A stretch of DNA of 8,731 nucleotides from Deltaproteobacteria bacterium (GTDB lineage Bacteria > Desulfobacterota > DSM-4660 > Desulfatiglandales > Desulfatiglandaceae), in contig JAFDJF010000190.1 of the NCBI GenBank assembly GCA_019307645.1, forward strand, positions 1 to 8,731, written 5' to 3'. Positions 1-6,367 of this stretch are shown here, piece by piece; position 1 is the stretch's first letter; each line of letters starts with the position of its first letter. Position numbers and translations under genes: made by a program. The notes under the pieces are model-generated. The model did no database searches and was not told the origin of the DNA. It was given only the letters and a program-made list of their open reading frames with translations.

Positions 1-6
1 ATTTGC

Positions 7-66
7 AAAAAATGTAGGGTGGGCTGTGCCCACCTATCAAAATGGTGGGCACAGCCCACCCTACAT
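7..66 (-). terminator. Candidate intrinsic terminator of the operon
   Basis: On the minus strand, 140 bases after the stop of the NuoG-HdrA fusion gene, a perfect 23-bp stem (arms 44-66 and 12-34, 9-base loop) is followed directly by a run of T (complement of 7-12). A strong GC-rich stem plus a U-run is the usual layout of a rho-independent terminator, and it is well placed to end the six-gene transcript. The stem is longer than most terminators, so it may be a repeat element that happens to work as one. The terminator role is inferred. Confidence 0.55.
12..66. repeat. Perfect 23-bp inverted repeat (REP/MITE-like palindrome)
   Basis: The arms at 12-34 and 44-66 are exact reverse complements separated by the 9 bases TATCAAAAT. 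Each arm contains GTAGGGTGGGC and GTGCCCACC cores. Palindromes with GTAGGGTGGGC-type ends are familiar as dispersed extragenic repeats in many bacteria, so this is probably a genomic repeat rather than a gene-specific site. No transposase or target duplication is visible inside the window. Confidence 0.8.
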
Positions 67-170
67 ATTATCTTTTATTGATAAAAACAAATGGTTATCT
101 GGCCAAAAGGCCTATCTCCTATTTATTTTGGACAGCAATGACCGAAAATATTAAAATTCGAATTTTTCAG

Positions 171-200
171 TATAACCCCTATAATCCCTGAATCCCTAAA
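171..200 (-). repeat. Short GGGATT-type repeat tract after the fusion gene
   Basis: Read on the minus strand, this stretch directly after the stop of the fusion gene is a degenerate run of TTAGGGATTCAGGGATTATA units spaced about 7-8 bases apart. It resembles the GGTTCA and GGTGTA tracts in other spacers of the operon. No coding potential or clear secondary structure was seen. Its function is unknown, and low-complexity spacer drift is the simplest explanation. Confidence 0.5.
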
Positions 201-205
201 TCAAT

Positions 206-3200
206 TTATATTTCATTGATCATCGCCATAATCTGATCTGTCCCGAACCCTTTCAGATTCAAGGCGCCGGAACGGCAGGAAGCTACACACAGCCCGCATC
301 CCTTGCACAGCACAGGATTGATCTCCGCCCTGCCTGCAAAAGGGCCCTCTTTGACAAGTGACGGAGCAGAGTAAGGGCACAATTCCACGCAAACACCGCA
401 ACTGCTGCAGGATACAGGATTGACCTGGGCCACGGTACCGCTCATCCGGACCTTTTTTCCGGCCAGTAATGTGACCGCACGCGATGCCGCCGCCTGGGCC
501 TGGGCCACCGATTCATCTATGGGCTTGGGATAATGGGCTGTTCCACACAGAAAGACGCCGCCTGTGGCGAACTCTGAAGGTCCGAGCTTTGCGTGGGCCT
601 CAATAAAAAACCCGTCTTCATTCATTGGGATCTTGAAAAATTGCGCGAGCGCTTCATCTCTGGGAGACACAATTGCAGAAGCCAGCACAAGGAGATCCGC
701 CCTCAGCAGTATGGGATGTCCAAACACATTGTCCATCACTTCTATTTCAAGCCCATCCTTTCCTGGTCTAACGGTGGGTTTTTGTTCCAGAGAATACCGA
801 ATAAAAATAATACCGGCTTCACGGGCCTTTCTGTAAAGATATTCCCGCTCTCCGTAGGTTCGGATATCCCTGAAAAGGATGTAGACATCCATATCCGGAT
901 GAAGCTCTTTCAAATGAAGCGCGCCCTCAATGGAATGAGTGCAGCAGACCCTGGAACAGTATGGCCTTTCGGGAATCCTTGAGCCCACACATTGAATGAA
1001 TACCGCGCTATTCATATTTCTCAGAATCTCCGAGTCCTCATTCATGCACATCCTGTCCAGTTCCAGATGGGTGAGGACCCTGGCGTCTTCCCCATACAGG
1101 TAGTCATCCGGTTTGAATTCGTTCGCTCCTGTTGCAACAATTGCAATTCCGTGCTCGATAATTTCTTCTTTGCCATTCGAACTCAAAGTACTCTTAAAAT
1201 TGCCGACAAACCCGTCCACATTGCTGAGACGAGTGTTCATATGGATATCAATATTGCTGTCGGATTCTACCGAATGAATCACATTGGCCAGTTCCCATTG
1301 CACATGTTCTCCCTTCCAGGTTTTAAAAAATGAGAGGGCATTTCCTCCGAGAGAATCAGTCTGCTCTACCAGGCTGACAGGATACCCCTGCGCGGCCAGC
1401 GTCCTGGCGGCAACCATACCTGAAATCCCGCCGCCCACAACAAGCGCTCTTTGATTTACCTCCAGCTCGGTCTCATTAAGAGGCTCCATCATGGCAACCT
1501 TGGCCACGGCCATACGGACCAGATCCTTGGCCTTTTCAGTGGCCATCTCAGGATCGTCCTTGTGGACCCAGGAATCCTGATTCCTGATGTTGGTCATTTC
1601 AAATACATATTTATTCAAACCCGCGCCAGTCATCGTCTCCTGGAACAGGGGCTCATGGGTCTTCGGCGTACAGGCCGCAACCACAACCCGGTTCAGGTTC
1701 TGCTGCTCAATAATCTGAGCCATGCTTTCTTGCGAATCCTGAGAGCAAGCATACAGGCTGTCATTGGTATATGCCACATATGGGAGTAACGAGGCATAAT
1801 CCCGCACGGCAGGGACATCGACGACACCGCTGATATTGATGCCGCAATGGCACACAAACACACCGATACGTGGCCTTTCACCCACAATATTTTTTTCTTC
1901 CGGGACCTCCTTTTCTTTGGTGAGCGTATTTCTTGCTTTACTCAAAAGAGCGCCCGCCTCTGCGGCTGCCGAGCTGGCTTCGATGACGGATTGCGGAATA
2001 TCCTTGGGGCCTGCAAAGGTTCCGCACACGTAGATGCCGTCCTGAGACGTGGCAACAGGACGAAATGATCCGGTTTTGCAGAATTGTCCTTCAGTAAGAT
2101 CAACATTCAGATCCCCGGCCAGTTTAACCAGCTCAGGCGCTGTTTCAAGGCCGACTGAAAGGACAACCATGTCAAAAGATTCCTCAGCAAATGTCCCGCT
2201 TTGTTCGGTATATTTTATTATTAAACCATCCGTGTCCTGGTTTATATCAATGGCCGGCACCCTGGAGTTAATAAATCGAACCCCGTGCTTTTCTCTTGCA
2301 TCTTCATAATACCTTTCAAAATCTTTGCCGTGAGTCCTTAAGTCCATATAGAAGACCGCACAGTCCAGGTCACTTCCAGCATGTTCCTTCGCAATTGCGG
2401 CTTCTTTTATGGCGTACATGCAGCACACCGATGAACAGTAACCGTGATCACATTTGTTAATATCTCTAGAGCCTACGCACTGAAGCCAAGCAATCTTTTT
2501 GGGCTCTTTTTTATCTGAAGGTCTGACAAGATGCCCCATTGTGGGACCGGAGGCTGAGAGAATCCTTTCAAATTCCATTGAGGTAACAACATTCGGGTGT
2601 TCTGCATAGTGATAGGCGGCAAAGTTCGAGGGATCGAAAGGACGGGAACCCGGGGCAAGGATTATGGCGCCTACATTCAGCTCTATTACCTCATCCTCCT
2701 GAGAGTGATCAATGGCATTCACGCCGCAGAATTTCGTGCAAATCTTACACCCACCGGTTTTAAAGTAAACGCATTGACTCCTGTCAATGGCGGGCGTATT
2801 CGGTATTGCCTGGGCATAAGGAATGTATATGGGTTTACGGCCCTTGAGACCCATATCATACTCGGAAGCTATGGGCTTGATGGCATGCTTGGTAATCTCC
2901 TCCAGCTTGATATGTCCGGTAGGACAAACAGAGGCGCATGCGCCGCAGGCAATACATACATCGGTCTGAACATGGAAAGGGGTGTCCACAGCCATTTCCA
3001 CACCGCGACCTGTCAGACTGATGGCATTGACTCCCATCTTTTCGCAGACACGCGTACAAAGGCCGCACAGGATACAATCATCATCTTCCTTTTTAAAACG
3101 CGGCTCTTTGATGCCGTATTCTTCGGCGAGTCTCTTGATGACCGGGACATCAGGGCAGCGGGCAAGCAGCATTTCAACGATAAGTTTACGGCCGTTGCGA

Positions 3201-3442
3201 ACGGCCTCGGTGTCAGTATTTACCTCCATGCCTTGCCATATGGGATAATTACATGCCGTGACATAACGGGTTCTGCGGCCGTCAAAAATCTCTACCGTAC
3301 ACAGCCTGCACATCCCGGCCGGCTCCAAGGCTTTGTGGTGACACAAAGTCGGGATTTCGACACCGTATTTCTCGGCGACCTGAAGAACATATTGCCCTTC
3401 CTCTCCCTGGACTTCGCTGCCGTTAAGTTTGAAGGTAATCAT
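206..3442 (-). CDS. NuoG-HdrA fusion: multi-cluster FAD iron-sulfur oxidoreductase, 1078 aa
   Basis: This is probably the central electron-wiring subunit of a cytoplasmic HdrA-type flavin complex. The N-terminus is NuoG-like, with a [2Fe-2S] site at C34, C45, C48, C64. Two [4Fe-4S] ferredoxin motifs follow (C123-C133 and C163-C173). HdrA homology begins near residue 194 (EYDMGLKGRKPIYIP), with C224, C232, C235, C239 and a CVGSRD...CSSVCC block. This first HdrA module lacks the amino-terminal GxGxxG flavin-binding half. A second module from about 522 to 995 is complete: CHCG near 530, VVGGGISGM near 668, CVGSR...CSRVCC near 817-833. Two [4Fe-4S] motifs close the protein (about 1011-1055). The ATG at 3442 has GAAGGAT 10 bases upstream. 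It is the last gene of the operon, 310 bases after nuoF. The missing half of module 1 matches the separate UGA-containing gene at 6359-6745. Redox partners are inferred from the neighbours. Confidence 0.93.
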   Translation of the reverse strand: MITFKLNGSEVQGEEGQYVLQVAEKYGVEIPTLCHHKALEPAGMCRLCTVEIFDGRRTRYVTACNYPIWQGMEVNTDTEAVRNGRKLIVEMLLARCPDVPVIKRLAEEYGIKEPRFKKEDDDCILCGLCTRVCEKMGVNAISLTGRGVEMAVDTPFHVQTDVCIACGACASVCPTGHIKLEEITKHAIKPIASEYDMGLKGRKPIYIPYAQAIPNTPAIDRSQCVYFKTGGCKICTKFCGVNAIDHSQEDEVIELNVGAIILAPGSRPFDPSNFAAYHYAEHPNVVTSMEFERILSASGPTMGHLVRPSDKKEPKKIAWLQCVGSRDINKCDHGYCSSVCCMYAIKEAAIAKEHAGSDLDCAVFYMDLRTHGKDFERYYEDAREKHGVRFINSRVPAIDINQDTDGLIIKYTEQSGTFAEESFDMVVLSVGLETAPELVKLAGDLNVDLTEGQFCKTGSFRPVATSQDGIYVCGTFAGPKDIPQSVIEASSAAAEAGALLSKARNTLTKEKEVPEEKNIVGERPRIGVFVCHCGINISGVVDVPAVRDYASLLPYVAYTNDSLYACSQDSQESMAQIIEQQNLNRVVVAACTPKTHEPLFQETMTGAGLNKYVFEMTNIRNQDSWVHKDDPEMATEKAKDLVRMAVAKVAMMEPLNETELEVNQRALVVGGGISGMVAARTLAAQGYPVSLVEQTDSLGGNALSFFKTWKGEHVQWELANVIHSVESDSNIDIHMNTRLSNVDGFVGNFKSTLSSNGKEEIIEHGIAIVATGANEFKPDDYLYGEDARVLTHLELDRMCMNEDSEILRNMNSAVFIQCVGSRIPERPYCSRVCCTHSIEGALHLKELHPDMDVYILFRDIRTYGEREYLYRKAREAGIIFIRYSLEQKPTVRPGKDGLEIEVMDNVFGHPILLRADLLVLASAIVSPRDEALAQFFKIPMNEDGFFIEAHAKLGPSEFATGGVFLCGTAHYPKPIDESVAQAQAAASRAVTLLAGKKVRMSGTVAQVNPVSCSSCGVCVELCPYSAPSLVKEGPFAGRAEINPVLCKGCGLCVASCRSGALNLKGFGTDQIMAMINEI

Positions 3443-3469
3443 GTGTTATAATCCTTCATGGTAACTACT

Positions 3470-3509
3470 CAGGTTTTTAGGTTCAGGGTTCAGCGGTTCA
3501 CGGTTAACT
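3470..3509 (+). repeat. Degenerate GGTTCA repeat tract, left copy
   Basis: On the plus strand, the units GGTTCAG, GGTTCAGC, GGTTCAC and GGTTAAC follow one another. The related tract at 3701-3738 runs in the opposite direction, so the two could pair imperfectly in single-stranded nucleic acid. The units are too short, and lack spacers, to be a CRISPR array. The role is unknown. Confidence 0.6.
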
Positions 3510-3700
3510 GCATTTCGTTGACCTTCCTCATTGGCTGGAACGTATATAATATAACCAGCAATTACCGGTAGGGAGAATCAGATCATGGACCTTGCGCGTT
3601 TGTTCCCGAGCAGGTTCCCGAGCGCCAATATCCATGAATGGTTTTTTCATGACTTTTCAATTTATAACTCGAGATTCAATGTTCCAGACCATGGTGAATC

Positions 3701-3738
3701 CTAAACCTTGAACCTTTGAACCGTGAACCCTTGAACTG
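3701..3738 (-). repeat. Degenerate GGTTCA repeat tract, right copy
   Basis: On the minus strand the units GTTCAAG, GGTTCAC, GGTTCAAA, GGTTCAA and GGTTTAGG follow one another, starting 14 bases after the nuoF stop codon. The tract is inverted relative to the one at 3470-3509. It may form a weak hairpin in the nuoF-fusion mRNA spacer, but no U-run follows it. Confidence 0.6.
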
Positions 3739-3752
3739 GAGTAATTACCAGA

Positions 3753-5606
3753 TCATTTGATAAGAATAGCCCCGAACTTACATCCATCATAACAGATCCC
3801 GCACTTGATACATTTACTCTCGTCCAGCTTATGCGGTTCCTTTTTTTCGCCGGTTATAGCCTCCTGCGGACACTTACGTGCGCACACCCGGCAGCCGGTA
3901 CATGCTTTTTCATCAATCTCGTAATGAAAAAGCGGCTTACACACACCAGCCGGGCATTTCTTATCCTTTATATGTGCCTCATACTCATCACGGAAAAAGA
4001 GGATGGTTGTCAGTACCGGATTGGGGGCAGAGGTCCCCAACCCGCAAAGGGAAAATTTCTGGATCATGCTGCCCAGTTCTTCGAGCAGTTCGATATCGCC
4101 TTCCTTTCCTTGACCCGCACAGATATCGGTCAAAATCGCCAGCATCTGCTTGATCCCTTCTCGGCACGGACTGCATTGACCGCAGGATTCTTCTTTCAGA
4201 AAATCCAGAAAATACCGGGCCACATCCACCATGCATGTGTCCTGGTCCATGACGATCATACCGCCGGAGCCCATAATTGAGCCCACTTTCAGCAATTCAT
4301 CAAAATCAACTCCCAGATCCAGGAACTGTTCAGGAATACACCCTCCGGAAGGACCTCCTGTTTGGACAGCCTTGAATTTTTTCTTTTTGGGAATACCCCC
4401 CCCGATGTCATAAATAATAGTACGAAGACTGGTCCCCATCGGTACTTCAACAAGCCCGGTGTTGACCACCTTTCCCACAAGTGAAAATATTTTTGTTCCC
4501 TTGCTGGCCTGAGTCCCTATTGAAGCATACCAATCCGCTCCTTTAGTAATAATCAGCGGTACATTGGCCCATGTCTCGACGTTGTTGAGGTTCGTGGGGC
4601 TTTGCCGAAAACCTTTTGACACGGTGTGAATGTATTTTGCCCTTGGTCTTCCGGGCATGCCCTCAAGGGAGGCCATCAAAGCAGTAGACTCGCCGCATAC
4701 AAACGCTCCGCCGCCGCGGCTGATATAAATGTCTAAATCAAAGCCGGATCCGAGAATGTTTTCTCCTAAAAGCCCCATTTCCCTTGCGCTGTCCAGTGCC
4801 AGCCCAAGATTTGTTACAGCCAAAGGATATTCATGCCGTACATATACATATCCTTCATGAGATCCAATGGCGATCGCCCCGATGATCATACCCTCCAGAA
4901 CACAATGTGGATTACCTTCCAGGAGACTGCGGTCCATATAGGCGCCGGGATCACCCTCGTCTGCATTGCATACAACGTATTTTTCTCCTTCATGCCGACT
5001 GCATGTCTCCCATTTGATCCCGGCCGGAAATCCGCCCCCACCGCGCCCGCGCAGACCAGACCTTTTTATCTGGTCAATGATCTGCTCCGGTTCCATGTCA
5101 AAAAGTGCTTTTTCCATGGCAGAATAACCGGCCACTGCCAGATAATCTTCAATATTGGTTGGATCAATTATGCCATTATTCTCGAGAACGATTCTTTGTT
5201 GAAGCTTATAGAAGGGGATATCCTGCTCGTGAACAATTTTCTCTTTTGTGGAAAGATCTTTATAGACAAGAGAATCAACTGTTTCTCCGTTTTTAATCGT
5301 CTTGTTAACTATCTCAGGGATATGTTCCTCCTTTACCTGAGGATAAAAGATGCCTTCGGGATGAACGACCATGACAGGCCCCTTTTCACAGAATCCGTGG
5401 CAACCTGAGAGCTTTACTTCAACGTCATCCTGCATATTCTGTCTGGACAGCTCTTCTGTAAGGACATGATGCACATTTGCAGTTCCATATGCACCGCACC
5501 CCGAACCGGCGCAAAGCGAAATCAGTCTTTTTTTGTCCTTTTGGCGCCGGCTCTGCAAGGAATCTCTGAGCTTTCTTAGTGCCTGTCTGTCTTCTAATCT
5601 TGCCAT
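3753..5606 (-). CDS. NuoF/HndC-like NAD(H)-binding FMN iron-sulfur subunit, 617 aa
   Basis: This protein exchanges electrons between NAD(H) and FMN and passes them to iron-sulfur clusters. Residues 1-110 form a thioredoxin-like [2Fe-2S] domain (C32, C37, C69, C73). The NuoF core follows, with the NADH/FMN loop GLRGRGGGGFPAG near 184 and GGGAFVCGESTALM near 298. The N3-type [4Fe-4S] ligands are C475, C478, C481 and C521. CPAGVC (551-556) leads into two C-terminal [4Fe-4S] motifs, C569-C579 and C599-C609. This domain order and length fit the HndC/HydB/BamH group of soluble NAD-linked complexes, not the shorter respiratory complex I NuoF. The ATG at 5606 is preceded by AAGGAG with a longish 14-base spacing. 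It lies 161 bases after nuoE. NADH rather than NADPH is likely but not proven by the sequence. Confidence 0.95.
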   Translation of the reverse strand: MARLEDRQALRKLRDSLQSRRQKDKKRLISLCAGSGCGAYGTANVHHVLTEELSRQNMQDDVEVKLSGCHGFCEKGPVMVVHPEGIFYPQVKEEHIPEIVNKTIKNGETVDSLVYKDLSTKEKIVHEQDIPFYKLQQRIVLENNGIIDPTNIEDYLAVAGYSAMEKALFDMEPEQIIDQIKRSGLRGRGGGGFPAGIKWETCSRHEGEKYVVCNADEGDPGAYMDRSLLEGNPHCVLEGMIIGAIAIGSHEGYVYVRHEYPLAVTNLGLALDSAREMGLLGENILGSGFDLDIYISRGGGAFVCGESTALMASLEGMPGRPRAKYIHTVSKGFRQSPTNLNNVETWANVPLIITKGADWYASIGTQASKGTKIFSLVGKVVNTGLVEVPMGTSLRTIIYDIGGGIPKKKKFKAVQTGGPSGGCIPEQFLDLGVDFDELLKVGSIMGSGGMIVMDQDTCMVDVARYFLDFLKEESCGQCSPCREGIKQMLAILTDICAGQGKEGDIELLEELGSMIQKFSLCGLGTSAPNPVLTTILFFRDEYEAHIKDKKCPAGVCKPLFHYEIDEKACTGCRVCARKCPQEAITGEKKEPHKLDESKCIKCGICYDGCKFGAILIK

Positions 5607-5689
5607 TATCCGGGTATAAGCTCCTTAGGGTTCGCGCAAAAATAAATTCACATTTTTGACGTGAGCCCTTACCCCTTACACGCTGCCGT

Positions 5690-5727
5690 CACTAATTAGT
5701 GTCTGAACGAAAACTAGGATTTTTCGT
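5690..5727. promoter_or_regulatory. Two adjacent dyads in the nuoE-nuoF spacer
   Basis: CACTAATTAGTG (5690-5701) is a perfect 12-base palindrome. Five bases further, ACGAAAA (5707-5713) pairs perfectly with TTTTCGT (5721-5727) across a 7-base loop. They sit in the 161-base gap between nuoE and nuoF. They could be a regulator-binding site or an mRNA hairpin affecting the ratio of the two products. No T-run follows on the minus strand, so a terminator is unlikely. Function is inferred only from symmetry. Confidence 0.35.
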
Positions 5728-5767
5728 CAAGATCAAGGAAGACAAAAATTTTAACCGCAGGCATACA

Positions 5768-6262
5768 TTAAGTATTTCGAGGATTAAAATTTTTATCTGA
5801 CGCAGAAATAACTTCAAGTACGCCGGAACGATCCAGGCCACCGTAGATGTCCTTATTCACGGTAATAACAGGTCCCGAAGCACAACAGCCTATGCAGCGA
5901 ACAGCCTCCAGAGTAAAGAGACGGTCTTCAGTAGTTTGACCTTCATCTACGTTCATTTTTTCCCGCAATACATCCTTTATTTTCTCTGCCCCACGTACGT
6001 GGCAGGCAGTGCCCGTGCAGACACTGACAACATATTTTCCCCGCGGCTCAAGACTTATGGTTTTATAAAATGTTGCAACGCCGTAAATCAGACTTTCCTT
6101 TACACCCAGCCTGTCGACCAACACAGGCACCACTTCCGGTGGCACATAATTGTAAATATCATTGATATCCTGCATTATCATCAGCAGGGCCTCATGGTCT
6201 CCGTCATATCGAGCTATTATCTCGTCAATTTTTTGCCAATCAATATCCAACTCGCTTTCCAT
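5768..6262 (-). CDS. NuoE/HndA-like [2Fe-2S] subunit, 164 aa
   Basis: This is the small thioredoxin-like [2Fe-2S] partner of NuoF. The cluster ligands are visible as CTGTAC (C82 and C87) and CIGCC (C123 and C127), with the conserved YGVATFY near residue 60 and GPVITVN after the last ligand. Length and motifs match NuoE/HndA/BamG proteins. I chose the ATG at 6262 (MESELDIDWQK) because conserved sequence begins there and a weak CAGGT lies about 8 bases upstream. The frame extends upstream to a TTG at 6325 and an ATG at 6313, but those 21 codons come from a low-complexity repeat and have no ribosome-binding site. It sits between the UGA-containing HdrA fragment and nuoF, as expected for a bifurcating NAD-linked module. 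Confidence 0.93.
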   Translation of the reverse strand: MESELDIDWQKIDEIIARYDGDHEALLMIMQDINDIYNYVPPEVVPVLVDRLGVKESLIYGVATFYKTISLEPRGKYVVSVCTGTACHVRGAEKIKDVLREKMNVDEGQTTEDRLFTLEAVRCIGCCASGPVITVNKDIYGGLDRSGVLEVISASDKNFNPRNT

Positions 6263-6276
6263 CGCTATACCTGTAA

Positions 6277-6308
6277 GAGGTTTAGGGGTTGAGGTTTGGG
6301 GTTTGAGG
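6277..6308 (+). repeat. G-rich GGTTT/GGGGTT repeat tract upstream of nuoE
   Basis: The plus strand carries AGGTTTAGGGG, TTGAGGTTTGGGG and TTTGAGG in tandem: several closely spaced runs of two to four G separated by short T-rich loops. It overlaps the spacer and unused 5' extension of nuoE. A two-tetrad G-quadruplex on the template strand is conceivable. The tract belongs to the same family of short repeats seen in other spacers of this operon. Confidence 0.5.
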
Positions 6309-6340
6309 TACATGCTATAATACAAAATATTTTTACCCTA

Positions 6341-6367
6341 CACCTTATACCTTACACCTTATACCTT
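6341..6367. repeat. Tandem 14-bp repeat covering the stop of the HdrA fragment
   Basis: CACCTTATACCTTA at 6341-6354 is repeated at 6355-6367 (13 of 14 bases before the copy breaks down). The TAA stop codon of the UGA-containing HdrA fragment (6359-6361) and its last codons lie inside the second copy. The repeat may therefore have created, or may mark, the point where this HdrA piece ends. Confidence 0.7.

Larger units (their letters stand above)
3443..3752. other. 310-base spacer between nuoF and the fusion gene
   Basis: No convincing gene lies here. The stretch holds two degenerate GGTTCA repeat tracts in opposite orientation near its ends (3470-3509 and 3701-3738), a spaced direct repeat of GTTCCCGAGC (3602-3611 and 3614-3623), and AT-rich DNA around 3540-3560. 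A 40-codon minus-strand frame (3650-3528) starts with ATG but has no good ribosome-binding site and no recognisable motif. The only signal tied to a gene is the GAAGGAT site just upstream of the fusion gene start. Confidence 0.6.

Noticed and set aside
101..112. GGCC-AAAA-GGCC hairpin as terminator after the fusion gene
   Set aside because: The stem is only 4 bp and no T-run follows directly. The palindrome at 7-66 is a much better candidate.
2597..3451. 284-codon plus-strand open frame opposite the fusion gene
   Set aside because: It is antisense to a well-conserved multi-cluster protein, shows no recognisable domain and has no supporting operon context.
3528..3650. 40-codon minus-strand frame (MKKPFMDIG) between nuoF and the fusion gene
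   Set aside because: There is no good ribosome-binding site or known motif, and it overlaps repetitive spacer DNA.
3470..3738. GGTTCA repeats considered as a CRISPR array
   Set aside because: The units are 6-8 bases, degenerate and without spacers, and no cas genes are present.
5708..5730. TTGACG as the -35 box of a nuoF promoter
   Set aside because: The hexamer 17 bases downstream is TTCAGA, a poor -10 box.
6263..6325. Upstream TTG (6325) or ATG (6313) start for the NuoE-like protein
   Set aside because: The added codons derive from a low-complexity repeat, have no ribosome-binding site and no similarity to NuoE.
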